Positions 8,819 through 17,975 of a stretch of 64,000 nt of DNA are shown piece by piece. Source of the DNA: Thermoplasmatota archaeon (GTDB lineage: Archaea; Thermoplasmatota; B47-G6; B47-G6B; 47-G6); assembly GCA_029258975.1 (NCBI GenBank), contig JAPDJS010000009.1, positions 62,001-126,000 on the forward strand, written 5' to 3'. A program made the translations under genes and the position numbers. Positions within the stretch are counted from its first letter, which is position 1. Each line of letters starts with the position of its first letter. Below the pieces are notes generated by a model. The model saw only the letters and a program-made list of their open reading frames with translations. It did not search any database and was not told the DNA's origin.

Positions 8819-10135
8819 TCATCCCTTCAGACCACCTAACGTAAGACCGCCCCTTATCCACTTTTGCCCTATAAAGAATATCACTGCAACAGGAATTGCA
8901 AATAGTATAGCTTCCGCCGTAAAGTACGTCCATGATAGTTCTCTGATAATTGCTAGATCTGCATAAAGTTTTACTGCAAGTGGTCTTAGCCCTTCGTTAG
9001 TTATCAAAAGGTTAGCCAGAATTAACTCAGTCCATCCACCGATAAATGCAAAAATAGCAACTGTAGCTATGCCCGGTAATGCCATCGGGAATATTATTCT
9101 CCATATGACCTGCCAATAAGTAGCTCCATCAACAAGCGCAGCTTCGTCAAATTCTGTAGGTATCGTATCGATATATGTCTTCAAAAGCCATGTATTAAAA
9201 GGAACCCCTCCAGCAGCATAAACCAAAGAGAGTGCTACGAGATTATTTGTAAGTCCAAACTTTAGTAGGATGCCATATAAAGCGACAAGTCCTGCTATTC
9301 CAAGACCTCCGCCGACTTGTGTGAATATTAGGTAGAAATACAATATGTGGCCTCTTCCAGCAAAGTTTACTCTAGAAAATGCATATGCAGCAGGTACCAC
9401 GAGCAAAATTGTAAATAATACATTCAGCCCTGCTAGTATGAGACTATTTTTCATATAATTTGGAAACTTTCCACCTATTTTGTAGATATTGATACCTATA
9501 GGATTATACCCAACAAAATGAGCTTCATCAAGCTTAATCCTTACTCTTTGATCAATAAATAAGGTAATTTCATCGCCCTCGTATGTGTTGTTCCCTATAT
9601 ATGTAAGCTTCTGTGTTCCAATAGGAGTGTCCTCGATAAGCCCCTTATATAGTTTTACTACAACACGTCCTCCGTGAATGGAAACGTTCTGAACAAGCCC
9701 TAAGGTTTCTATTTTTTCTGCATCTATAGTGAGTTTGTTTTCTTCCTCCTTTATCTCTGTAATGTAGTACGCCATAATGCTCATAGACGTTTGCGTACTC
9801 CCTTCAATATTCTCAATCTTAATCTCGTAGTCTATTGTGGCATTAGTGAACTTTATTGTCGCGGCCCTTGCCGAGAACTCTGCACCACCTGAAGCTATGA
9901 AATTGCCTTCGTAGTGTCCAAAAAGAATGTCCTTGTAGTTTCTTAAAGTAACTTCTTTAGGAATAATTTCAATTTCTGTAGTGGCTAATCCTCCAGAAGG
10001 CTTTAAAGATACTATAAATGCATAGTAAACTGGAAATAGAAGTATGCCCATCACTAGGAGTGCTATAAAAGTGAGAATTGCTGCTTTGACGAAGGTGCTC
10101 TTCTTCTTTGTTTTAAACAACGTAAATCTTGTCAT
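8819..10135 (-). CDS. malG: Maltodextrin ABC transporter permease MalG (long form)
   Basis: 438 residues, one of two membrane permeases of the importer. TM1 is near residues 18-42. The conserved coupling motif is EFDEAALVDGATYWQVIWRI, and the C-terminus has five further TM segments. The protein is clearly longer than the roughly 280-300-residue family norm because about 150 residues rich in beta strands (from about 60 to 215) sit between TM1 and TM2, on the outer face. The ATG overlaps the malF stop as ATGA, so translation is coupled. It is the last gene of the operon and is followed by a T-tract. Confidence 0.9.
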   Translation of the reverse strand: MTRFTLFKTKKKSTFVKAAILTFIALLVMGILLFPVYYAFIVSLKPSGGLATTEIEIIPKEVTLRNYKDILFGHYEGNFIASGGAEFSARAATIKFTNATIDYEIKIENIEGSTQTSMSIMAYYITEIKEEENKLTIDAEKIETLGLVQNVSIHGGRVVVKLYKGLIEDTPIGTQKLTYIGNNTYEGDEITLFIDQRVRIKLDEAHFVGYNPIGINIYKIGGKFPNYMKNSLILAGLNVLFTILLVVPAAYAFSRVNFAGRGHILYFYLIFTQVGGGLGIAGLVALYGILLKFGLTNNLVALSLVYAAGGVPFNTWLLKTYIDTIPTEFDEAALVDGATYWQVIWRIIFPMALPGIATVAIFAFIGGWTELILANLLITNEGLRPLAVKLYADLAIIRELSWTYFTAEAILFAIPVAVIFFIGQKWIRGGLTLGGLKG

Positions 10136-11037
10136 TCGGCAGCACCTCTCTGAAGCTTAGAGGCTTTCATAACGATAAACATGTATATGGCAATGATTAT
10201 TGTAGCAATGAACAATGCTGCAGTAGCTCGGCCATAATTCGGAACAGATGCTGCAAAAGCTTTCCTGTATCCATAAAGCAGCATAAATCTATCCTCGAAT
10301 ATGCCTGCGTTGAATATAAACGGCACCATAAAGTACTGGAAGGATGCTGCTGACGTTAAAATGGTTGCAAACATGATTGGTCTACTAACTATCGGAATAA
10401 CTACATAACGGAGTCTCTGCCAATAAGTCGCTCCATCTACAATTGCAGCCTCAATAAGATCTGGCGGCACAGACTGTAGGGCAGACGTAATGACTGTCAT
10501 CATGAAAGGATAAGCCAACCACACTTCAATGACGTTAAGTGCAATAAATCCCCAAGAGAATGTATCAGTCCACCTAGGAGGGTTCGCCACACCAAAATCC
10601 TTTAACAATATATTCACGGGACCAAAAACGGGGTCAAACATAAATCTCCATATTGTAACGGAGAATAACAAAGGTAAAGCCCATGGAATTATCAAGAGAG
10701 CTCTAAAGAGGGGCTTTCCATAGACGTATCTATTAGTATAAAGCAAGCTTAAGAATAATCCTGCCACAACCTTGAGAGATACACTAGTAATTACAAAAAT
10801 CCAAGTCCAGATAAACGCTCTCCTAAACATTGGATCACTAAATACCCATCTATAATTTTCCAATCCAATGAAATACATCTCTTTAGTAGCCTCTATAGGG
10901 AAATTCCCTAACTGAGCGTTTGTGAACGAAATATAAATCGAGTATATTATTGGATAGATATTAAAAAACAAGAAAGCAAACATCCCAGGAATAATAAAAA
11001 TGATTGCCGCAAGCACTTGTGGTCTTATTTTCTTCAT
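10132..11037 (-). CDS. malF: Maltodextrin ABC transporter permease MalF
   Basis: 301 residues with six predicted TM segments; partner of MalG in the membrane channel. The cytoplasmic EAA loop reads DLIEAAIVDGATYWQRLRYV, which docks on the MalK ATPase. It lacks the large periplasmic loop of enterobacterial MalF; here the extra loop is in MalG instead. It begins 47 bp after malE, with a G-rich ribosome-binding region upstream, and overlaps malG by 4 bp. Confidence 0.92.
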   Translation of the reverse strand: MKKIRPQVLAAIIFIIPGMFAFLFFNIYPIIYSIYISFTNAQLGNFPIEATKEMYFIGLENYRWVFSDPMFRRAFIWTWIFVITSVSLKVVAGLFLSLLYTNRYVYGKPLFRALLIIPWALPLLFSVTIWRFMFDPVFGPVNILLKDFGVANPPRWTDTFSWGFIALNVIEVWLAYPFMMTVITSALQSVPPDLIEAAIVDGATYWQRLRYVVIPIVSRPIMFATILTSAASFQYFMVPFIFNAGIFEDRFMLLYGYRKAFAASVPNYGRATAALFIATIIIAIYMFIVMKASKLQRGAAE

Positions 11038-11084
11038 CCCTCCTAACCCCCAAAGAAAAAATAAATTAAAAACTAAGAGAAAGA

Positions 11085-12326
11085 TTAACCCGCAGAACCT
11101 AGCTCTTGAAGCACGCTTTGTTGGGCCTCCTCAAATGCATCCTCAACAGTTGCTTCACCGCTTACAATCTTCGTGAGTGCTGTATCAATTGGGCTCCATA
11201 CGCTTCCCATTTCAGGACTCTTAGGCATAAGTGTAGCGTGCTCTAGTTCTGCGAGGAATCCGGATATGACTGGATCGCTCTGGATGTCAGCATCGTTCTG
11301 AAGCGTCTTAAGGACTGGTATATAGCCTAATTGTAATGATAGTGTCTTCATGTTAGATTCGCTGAGTGTAAGCCAAGAGAGGAATGTCCATATTGCATCC
11401 ATTTTTTCGTCAGCAGCATTTGCTGTGACATAAATTACTTTCACACCTGCATATGGTTTTGGATAGTATTCAGTGCCATCTTTAACTATCTTAGGTAAAA
11501 CGGTTACTCCAAAGTTTACTCCAGAGTCTCTTATTTGTTTAATGCTCCATGGGCCGTTAATGTGGAATGGGGTCTTGCCTTCTAAGAATAGTGCTATTTG
11601 AGAGTTATAATCTCTTGTTTGAGCCATATACTTAAAGAATATCTCATCAAAGAACAATTTCAGGCCCTCAATTGTCTTTGGATCGTTAAGTCCCGGAGTC
11701 TTAGTTGTGTCGTCAAAGTAATAGCCTCCAAACGCGTGAGCCCAAGCAGAGACAAAGTAAGGATCTACAGGTGTTGAGAATCCATACATATCGTTATCTG
11801 GGTTGTGATATTGCTGTATTATTTGGAGCATCTCATCAAATGTTTGTGGCGGATTTGGCACTAAATCTTTGTTATATATTAAAGCAACCGTTTCTGCCGC
11901 TACAGGCATGCCGTAGTAATGGCCATTGTATTCGATAGCCTGCTGAGCCACGTCTATAAAGTTGTTTAAAACATCCTGAGTTACATATTGATCAATTGGC
12001 TTAAGAAGTCCTCCCTCTGCAAATTTTCCAATCCAATCATGAGCCCATATAAATAGATCTGGGCCTTGACCCTGTGGTATTGCAGCCTTTAGAACAGTTT
12101 CAAGGTCTGCTTTGTGTTGGAACTCTATATTGATGTCAGGGTGTTCGGATTCAAATTGCTCGATTAGGGATTTCCAAACCTGTTCCTCAGACGTTTGAAG
12201 TGCATGCCAGATAACTATTGTAACGCCTTTTTCTCCTTCTCCTCCACCACCACCGACACATCCTGCAAATGCCACTCCCAGCACAGCAATGGACAGCAGT
12301 AAAGCAACTATTTTTCCTTTATACAT
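11085..12326 (-). CDS. malE: Maltodextrin-binding lipoprotein MalE
   Basis: 413 residues; extracellular solute-binding protein delivering oligosaccharide to MalFG. A lipoprotein-type signal occupies residues 1-21 with lipobox AFAGC (Cys22), followed by a Gly-rich linker. The mature domain starts VTIVIWHALQTSEEQVWKSL, typical of family 1 binding proteins, with GPDLFIWAHDWIGKFAEGG further on. GAGGTG precedes ATG 12326. Substrate is inferred as maltose/maltodextrin from the GH13 enzyme encoded just upstream. Confidence 0.92.
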   Translation of the reverse strand: MYKGKIVALLLSIAVLGVAFAGCVGGGGGEGEKGVTIVIWHALQTSEEQVWKSLIEQFESEHPDINIEFQHKADLETVLKAAIPQGQGPDLFIWAHDWIGKFAEGGLLKPIDQYVTQDVLNNFIDVAQQAIEYNGHYYGMPVAAETVALIYNKDLVPNPPQTFDEMLQIIQQYHNPDNDMYGFSTPVDPYFVSAWAHAFGGYYFDDTTKTPGLNDPKTIEGLKLFFDEIFFKYMAQTRDYNSQIALFLEGKTPFHINGPWSIKQIRDSGVNFGVTVLPKIVKDGTEYYPKPYAGVKVIYVTANAADEKMDAIWTFLSWLTLSESNMKTLSLQLGYIPVLKTLQNDADIQSDPVISGFLAELEHATLMPKSPEMGSVWSPIDTALTKIVSGEATVEDAFEEAQQSVLQELGSAG

Positions 12327-12443
12327 TGACTAACACCTCGATTGGAATTTTTCCATGTGACTTAATATAATTTGGCAGTCAAAAAATTCAAAATATATAT
12401 TGATACTTAGCGTAATAGACACATGGTAACAATCTCCTATATA
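12327..12443 (-). promoter_or_regulatory. Internal promoter region before malE
   Basis: 117 bp between the GH13 gene and malE. On the minus strand an AATATATATTTTG TATA-like element is centred near 12390. It is flanked by CACATGG (12420-12426) and CCATGTG (12354-12360), inverted copies of one heptamer. This suggests a separate malEFG promoter with a paired operator; the element assignment is by eye. Confidence 0.4.
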
Positions 12444-14441
12444 TCACCCACCAATTTTAAATATTATGAAACTATGAGGTCTCAATACTATCTTGTTCCC
12501 TAAATCTACATTATTAAAAGTCAAGATCTCGAGACTGTCACCTGAAATATCCAAAATCATATCATTATCTCCGTAGTTTATTATGATCCTTGACGCTCTT
12601 TCACAATATTTTCTAATATAGTCTAGTTTCTTTCCTGAAAACTCTATGGGAATAAAGACTCCTCTCTTAAATTCCACATTATTTTTTCTGACTTCAATTA
12701 ATTTTCTAATGATGTTGTATACCTTCCAATTCCACAATTTTCTATTCCAAACCATAGGCTCTCTTTGCTCTTCATTATTTATTTTTAAATTAGAGAGTCC
12801 TATCTCGTCGCCATAAAAAATTGCGGGTACTCCTGGGTAGGTAAATAAAAAAGCAAGAGAGCATGCGTATTTATTTACGTCTCCATTCAAAAGTCCCAAA
12901 AATCGACTCACATCATGATTGTCTAGAAAATTATACATTGAGTATTCATACGGTCCATAATAAGATCTCAGTACCATTAACTCATTTAAAAAGCGCTCAG
13001 CAGATATTCTGCCATAAACAAAGAAATCTAAAATGAGTTCGTAGAGAGCATAATTCATTATCCCGTTGAATTTATTGTGGATCCAAATTCTACCATCGTC
13101 CATAACCTCTCCAAAAATATAATAGGTATCTAGATATTCCGAAAACACTTCTTTCCAAAAGTCCGGAGGGACTCCGTGGGCAACATCTATTCTCCAACCA
13201 GATATGCCATAGTTATTAATCCAAAACTTTACAACTTTCTTAACAAATTTCATAACTTCCGGATTTTCATGGTTTAGCCGAGGCATGATCCAAACATTAA
13301 AGAAGCTCTCGTAGTACCAGTCTAGTCTCTTAGAAAAGTAGCATTCTCTTTCCTTTTTTGGAGCGTTTTTAAGGACTTCCTCGACAAATTCCTTAGGAGC
13401 TATTTTCTCGTTAAAAATCTTATACCATTCAAAATACTTAGAGTTTTTTCCATTACGTAGCACATCGATAAAGAATTTGTGATACGCACTAGTGTGATGA
13501 AAAACTCCATCTAAGAAGATTTTAACGTTATATGTACGACATTTACTAACAAACTTTGAAAAAAGTTCGTTTCCTCCATATTTTTCATCAACCAAAAAGT
13601 AATCTTCGACGTCATAAGAATGGTACGTCTTTGATTTATAAATGGGAGTAAGATACAGAGCATTAACACCTAATTTAATAAGGTAGTTAAAATTATCCAT
13701 AATTCCTTTGAAATTTCCACCAAAATGACCAAAGCTATCAGGAGTCGTTCTTTGGGGCACAAATCTATCCACCATAATCTGATAAATTATTAGGTCAAAA
13801 ATCCAATTTGGAATTTTAACAGATTCCATTAGTTCCGCAAGTGATATGCTAAACTCTCCATATTTAATACTATTTTCTGGATACTCTACAATGAACGAAT
13901 ACTCTAGCAGATTCTTTGCGGGCACTATAGCCTCATAAAAAGCAAAAGCTCTGTCTTCTGCTATTTTTTTCATTTTCCTTTTAATTCCGTTAATAACTAT
14001 AAAAACCTCCTTGGGAACTTTGTGCCTAGATGCGCGGAGTCTTACTAAAGAATTTTTTCCGTCTAAGGTATAAACGTAAAGAGGTGTCGGCCTATGAAAC
14101 ACCAAATCTTCCGTAGTATTCTCAAAATAAACTGCCCTACAGATGTTTACCTTTGAGTTAAATTTGTATGATTCTCTCTTATAAAACTCCACCTCTGCGT
14201 TTTCTTCATCTAAAATTAAGCGATATCTTGTAGAAAATAGGTAATACCAAATTCCTTCTGGTAAAAAAATTCTTGTATACAATCTTCTCCCTCTTTTTTT
14301 CATTCTAAAACTTCCTTCATTGAACGCATTAAAATTTCCTAACAAATATACATACTCTTCACCCAAATCTTTTTTAGAGAATTCTATTTCCAAAACCCTT
14401 CCAAAAAAATTGTCTTCAACAAAGCGTAAAATCTTGTACAT
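12444..14441 (-). CDS. Intracellular GH13 alpha-glucan hydrolase (neopullulanase/cyclomaltodextrinase type)
   Basis: 665 residues, no signal peptide, so it should act on imported maltodextrins. The N-terminal part (about 1-210) has two beta domains, the first CBM48-like (YVYLLGNFNAFNEG). The (beta/alpha)8 domain follows with GH13 region I DGVFHHT, region II GWRIDVAHG (nucleophile Asp), region III FGEVMDD (acid/base Glu) and region IV FLDNHDVSRF (third Asp), so the catalytic triad is intact. Exact specificity (neopullulanase, cyclodextrinase or maltogenic amylase) cannot be read from motifs. GAGGAT lies upstream of ATG 14441. It is 46 bp after malK and 117 bp before malE. Confidence 0.85.
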   Translation of the reverse strand: MYKILRFVEDNFFGRVLEIEFSKKDLGEEYVYLLGNFNAFNEGSFRMKKRGRRLYTRIFLPEGIWYYLFSTRYRLILDEENAEVEFYKRESYKFNSKVNICRAVYFENTTEDLVFHRPTPLYVYTLDGKNSLVRLRASRHKVPKEVFIVINGIKRKMKKIAEDRAFAFYEAIVPAKNLLEYSFIVEYPENSIKYGEFSISLAELMESVKIPNWIFDLIIYQIMVDRFVPQRTTPDSFGHFGGNFKGIMDNFNYLIKLGVNALYLTPIYKSKTYHSYDVEDYFLVDEKYGGNELFSKFVSKCRTYNVKIFLDGVFHHTSAYHKFFIDVLRNGKNSKYFEWYKIFNEKIAPKEFVEEVLKNAPKKERECYFSKRLDWYYESFFNVWIMPRLNHENPEVMKFVKKVVKFWINNYGISGWRIDVAHGVPPDFWKEVFSEYLDTYYIFGEVMDDGRIWIHNKFNGIMNYALYELILDFFVYGRISAERFLNELMVLRSYYGPYEYSMYNFLDNHDVSRFLGLLNGDVNKYACSLAFLFTYPGVPAIFYGDEIGLSNLKINNEEQREPMVWNRKLWNWKVYNIIRKLIEVRKNNVEFKRGVFIPIEFSGKKLDYIRKYCERASRIIINYGDNDMILDISGDSLEILTFNNVDLGNKIVLRPHSFIIFKIGG

Positions 14442-14487
14442 AGACTAATCCTCAGTTGAGATAATAAGGATAATAACAGGAAAAATG

Positions 14488-15615
14488 TTACACAATGGCC
14501 TCTTCGGTATTCTTATCAAATAAGTGGGCCTTAGTCATGTCAAAGACTACATCTACCTCCATATCCTCTTTAACTTTAGAATCTGCCGGAAATGATGCTG
14601 TAAATCTTACGTTTCCTATGAAGAAGTGAACAATTTTTACGTTTCCTAATGGTTCAACGACGTCTATTTTTGCTTTTGCCATGTTTTCGCCGGGGATTTT
14701 GACTTGGGCAAACAACGAATCATATAGATCCTCTGGTCTTATTCCGAAAATTGCTTCCCTACCAATATAACCAGAGTTGCGTACAACTTCAGCCATATCT
14801 TGAGGTAATGCCAACTTGAAGTCTCCAAAATCAACCCATACTTTCCCGTTTTCTTCTATTAATGTTACGTCTGCAAAGTTCATCGGAGGAGATCCAATGA
14901 ATCCTGCTACAAATTTGTTCTGAGGCTTCATATAAACATCATCAGGGGTGCCTACTTGCTGAAGTTTTCCTAGGTTAAGTATTGCAATCCTATCACCCAT
15001 TGTCATTGCTTCAACTTGATCGTGGGTTACATAAACCGTCGTGACGCCCAGTTTATGCTGTAACTTCTTGAGTTCTCCTCTCATTCTCACACGAAGCTTT
15101 GCATCTAGGTTGCTCAAAGGCTCATCAAGGAGGAATACTTGTGGTTCTCTTACAATTGCTCTGCCTAGGGCAACACGCTGTCTTTGTCCTCCTGAAAGTT
15201 CCCTTGGTTTTCTTTTAAGCAATTCACTAATACCTAACAACTCTGCTACTTCCTTAACCTTTCTCTTTATTTCTTCTTCTGGTACTTTTCTAAGTTTCAA
15301 AGGAAACGCTATATTCTCATAAACCGTCATGTGGGGATACAGAGCATAGTTCTGAAAGACCATTGCTACGTCTCTTTCCCTAGGAGGAATAAAAATGTCT
15401 TTTTCCGGACTTGCGACAAGATCTCCTCCAATATATATCTCGCCAGCCGTAGGATCTTCCAAGCCAGCGATCATACGAAGTGTTGTAGTTTTACCGCACC
15501 CAGAGGGTCCTAACAAAACAAAGAACTCTCCATCCCTTATTTCAATTGAGAGATTGTCCACAGCAGTCACTTCACCAAACTTCTTGGTTACATTAACAAG
15601 CCTTACTTCTGCCAT
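14488..15615 (-). CDS. malK: Maltodextrin ABC transporter ATPase MalK
   Basis: 375 residues. The nucleotide-binding domain has Walker A GPSGCGKTT near 36, Q-loop VFQNYALYPHMTVYENIAF, signature LSGGQRQRVALGRAIV and Walker B VFLLDEPLSNLDAK, followed by a C-terminal regulatory/TOBE domain (about 240-375), as in MalK/MsmX/UgpC. It energises MalFG. ATG 15615 is chosen because GGAGGAAT lies just upstream; a longer frame reaching 15654 adds a poorly matching leader. It is the first gene of the leftward maltodextrin operon and divergent from L7Ae. Confidence 0.93.
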   Translation of the reverse strand: MAEVRLVNVTKKFGEVTAVDNLSIEIRDGEFFVLLGPSGCGKTTTLRMIAGLEDPTAGEIYIGGDLVASPEKDIFIPPRERDVAMVFQNYALYPHMTVYENIAFPLKLRKVPEEEIKRKVKEVAELLGISELLKRKPRELSGGQRQRVALGRAIVREPQVFLLDEPLSNLDAKLRVRMRGELKKLQHKLGVTTVYVTHDQVEAMTMGDRIAILNLGKLQQVGTPDDVYMKPQNKFVAGFIGSPPMNFADVTLIEENGKVWVDFGDFKLALPQDMAEVVRNSGYIGREAIFGIRPEDLYDSLFAQVKIPGENMAKAKIDVVEPLGNVKIVHFFIGNVRFTASFPADSKVKEDMEVDVVFDMTKAHLFDKNTEEAIV

Positions 15616-15700
15616 GAATATTCCTCCGCAGATCGCGATGGGCTTCAGTGACACCTAAGATGTAAGACGCACATTATCTATCAAGCATAAATCCCTATAG

Positions 15701-15719
15701 TGTGATATAAATTTTCACA
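15701..15719. promoter_or_regulatory. TGTGA-N9-TCACA dyad between malK and L7Ae
   Basis: A perfect 5-bp dyad with an AT-rich 9-bp centre lies 86 bp upstream of the malK start in the divergent spacer. It has the form of a dimeric regulator operator and could control malK. The known Thermococcus TATCAC-N5-GTGATA motif is not present. Confidence 0.35.
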
Positions 15720-15817
15720 TTTAACTTTGCCTTAATCAATACAGTTAAAAATACCTTGATGTTATCATATACCGTTAGCCACATGACAGACCAATGAAGT
15801 GTTTGGAGGGATGATAT

Positions 15818-16198
15818 ATGGCAAAACCATCTTATGTAAAGTTTGATGTTCCCCCAGAACTTGCCAAGAGGATTCTAGAAGTCGTAGCAAAGGCTAGAGA
15901 AACTGGAAAAATAAAAAGAGGTACAAACGAAACTACTAAGGCCGTAGAGAGAAAACTTGCCAAATTTGTTGTAATTGCTGAAGATGTACAGCCAGAGGAA
16001 ATCGTAATGCACCTACCTTACCTCTGTGAGGAAAAGGGCATCCCATATGCCTATGTTCCTAGCAAAGCAGAGCTAGGTGCAGCTGCCGGTCTTGATGTTG
16101 CTGCCGCAAGTGCATGTATAATAGATCCTGGGAAGGCTGCTAAGGATCTTGACGAAATTGTTAAGCAGCTTGAGACTTTGAAGAAGGGTGGAGCTTGA
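15818..16198 (+). CDS. rpl7ae: Ribosomal protein L7Ae / K-turn-binding protein
   Basis: 126 residues. L7Ae binds K-turns in 23S rRNA, C/D and H/ACA guide RNAs and RNase P. The motifs [20 protein letters not shown] and the C-terminal [13 protein letters not shown] are diagnostic. ATG 15818 follows GGAGGGATGAT, close to a perfect anti-16S match. Its presence together with the C/D sRNA candidate at 52 kb indicates a working guide-RNA system. It begins the L7Ae-S28e-L24e-NDK cluster common in archaea. Confidence 0.96.
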   Translation: MAKPSYVKFDVPPELAKRILEVVAKARETGKIKRGTNETTKAVERKLAKFVVIAEDVQPEEIVMHLPYLCEEKGIPYAYVPSKAELGAAAGLDVAAASACIIDPGKAAKDLDEIVKQLETLKKGGA

Positions 16199-16371
16199 TT
16201 CTTTCTTCTCTTTTAATCAATTTTAAAGAGCCACTAAATTCTGAGGTTATGTTTTTAAGTGCGTTCTCGACCCGGATATTCCTTGCAATCAAAAATGTTA
16301 TATCCTCAACCCATTATGTTTGAACCGATACTTGTAACAATCAAGATCATATCATCGTTAGGGTGGTGTAA

Positions 16372-16587
16372 ATGCCAGAAGATGAGGAAGCATATCCAGC
16401 AGAGGTCTTAGAAATCATCGGAAGAACTGGAATGCATGGAGAAGTAACGCAAGTAAAAGTTCGAATCCTAGCAGGTAGAGACAAAGGGAGGATTATCACA
16501 AGAAACGTGCTAGGTCCTGTGAGAGTAGGAGATATCGTGATGCTTAAAGAGACCGAACGTGAAGCTACCAAGCTAGAGGCAAGGTGA
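16372..16587 (+). CDS. rps28e: Ribosomal protein eS28
   Basis: 71 residues, small-subunit protein found in archaea and eukaryotes. The stretch [20 protein letters not shown] and the ending [12 protein letters not shown] (usual EREARRLR) identify it. GGGTGGTGTAA precedes ATG 16372. It is 5 bp from L24e, so both are co-translated; the 173-bp gap before it probably carries its promoter. Confidence 0.95.
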   Translation: MPEDEEAYPAEVLEIIGRTGMHGEVTQVKVRILAGRDKGRIITRNVLGPVRVGDIVMLKETEREATKLEAR

Positions 16588-16592
16588 TGTAA

Positions 16593-16799
16593 ATGCCAGA
16601 AGTTCGCATTTGTTCCTTCTGTGGTCGCCCAATAAAGCCAGGCACAGGAAAAATGTATGTTAAAAATGATGGTACAATTTATTACTTCTGCTCAAGCAAA
16701 TGTCAGAAAAACATGTTAGAGCTCAGAAGAGATCCCAGAAAGCTAAAGTGGACCATGAAATACGTGAAAGGTGGAATAAAGAGAAAAACAACGTTCTAG
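16593..16799 (+). CDS. rpl24e: Ribosomal protein eL24 (zinc-binding)
   Basis: 68 residues. The treble-clef zinc site is CSFCG at residues 7-10 and CSSKC near 32-36 (C-x2-C and C-x3-C). The sequence [13 protein letters not shown] is characteristic. The GGTGATGTAA ribosome-binding site overlaps the S28e stop region. Confidence 0.95.
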   Translation: MPEVRICSFCGRPIKPGTGKMYVKNDGTIYYFCSSKCQKNMLELRRDPRKLKWTMKYVKGGIKRKTTF

Positions 16800-16890
16800 A
16801 GTCTTCTCTACAATTTTATTTTAATTTTATCCAATATAATCATGTCAACCTCTGTTTCCTACATGATCTTTATTGTATGAGGGCGATAAA

Positions 16891-17346
16891 ATGTCTATTC
16901 AGAGGACATTTGTAATGATAAAGCCCGATGGTGTCCTTCGGGGAATAGTTGGTGAAGTGATAAGAAGGTTTGAAAATAAGGGTCTGAAAATAGTCGCAAT
17001 GAAGCTCTCATGGCTATCGAGGGAAAAGGCAGAAGAGCAATATGCCATTCATAAAGGAAAGCCATTTTATGAAGATTTGATAAAATATGTGACCTCAGGT
17101 CCTGTTGTGCTTATGGTTCTTGAAGGTCCTCATGCTGTTGATGTCGTAAGAAGGCTTATAGGTCCAACAAATGGTGCAGAAGCTCCTCCAGGGACTATAA
17201 GAGGGGATTTCTCAGTTAATATAAGGAAAAACATTATACATGCCTCAGATTCAATAGAAACTGCAGAAAAGGAAATAAAAATCCACTTCACCGAGGATGA
17301 AATCCTTCAGTACAAGCGCCCCGATGAAGATTGGATATACCGATAA
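16891..17346 (+). CDS. ndk: Nucleoside diphosphate kinase
   Basis: 151 residues; transfers gamma-phosphate between NTPs and NDPs through a phosphohistidine. The signature NIIHASDS holds the catalytic His, and the N-terminus [19 protein letters not shown] is standard. I place the start at ATG 16891 (MSIQRTF), preceded by GAGGGCGAT; an in-frame upstream ATG at 16873 gives a non-family extension. It follows L24e as in many archaea. Confidence 0.96.
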   Translation: MSIQRTFVMIKPDGVLRGIVGEVIRRFENKGLKIVAMKLSWLSREKAEEQYAIHKGKPFYEDLIKYVTSGPVVLMVLEGPHAVDVVRRLIGPTNGAEAPPGTIRGDFSVNIRKNIIHASDSIETAEKEIKIHFTEDEILQYKRPDEDWIYR

Positions 17347-17427
17347 AAATTATTAAATATCTCTCACGCTTCCTCAATAGCCTAGAGTGATGTCACCAAT
17401 TAGGCTCATATTTAAGGGTGGTAACGA

Positions 17428-17838
17428 ATGACTAGAGAGGTTCCTTCATGGGTAAAATACTCTCCAGAAGAAGTTGAGCAACTCGTCATAGAGCTTAGAA
17501 AGAAAGGATACACTACTGCGATGATAGGCACAATACTTAGAGACCAATATGGAATCCCTAGCGTTAAGGCGATAACAGGTAAAAAAATAACCAAAATACT
17601 CGAAGAGCATGGTCTAGCGCCAGAAATACCTGAAGACCTTATGAATCTCATGAGAAAGGCTGTAAAACTTAGGAAGCACCTGCAGAAGCATAAAAAGGAT
17701 ATTCATAACGCAAGAGCTCTGATCATTATTGAATCCCGTATTCGTAGACTTGTCAACTATTATAAATCTACAGGCAAACTTCCGAAGGGATGGAACTACT
17801 CTCCTGAACTTGCAGAGCGTCTTGTTGGTCACGTCTAA
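17428..17838 (+). CDS. rps15: Ribosomal protein uS15 (archaeal long form)
   Basis: 136 residues, longer than bacterial S15 because of the archaeal/eukaryotic N-terminal extension ([20 protein letters not shown]). The core contains [20 protein letters not shown] and the rRNA-binding helices ending [25 protein letters not shown] precedes ATG 17428. The DHH nuclease gene follows downstream, a pairing also seen in other archaea. Confidence 0.96.
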   Translation: MTREVPSWVKYSPEEVEQLVIELRKKGYTTAMIGTILRDQYGIPSVKAITGKKITKILEEHGLAPEIPEDLMNLMRKAVKLRKHLQKHKKDIHNARALIIIESRIRRLVNYYKSTGKLPKGWNYSPELAERLVGHV

Positions 17839-17975
17839 AGCTCTGCTCCCTATTTTAATATTTTCACTAAACTTTTATTACTAGAAAAATTACTAAGTCT
17901 TATTCTGAGAATTAATTACTCTTTACAATTTTGACAATGGTTACATAATTACTTTGAATTGCTGAGGAGATACTA

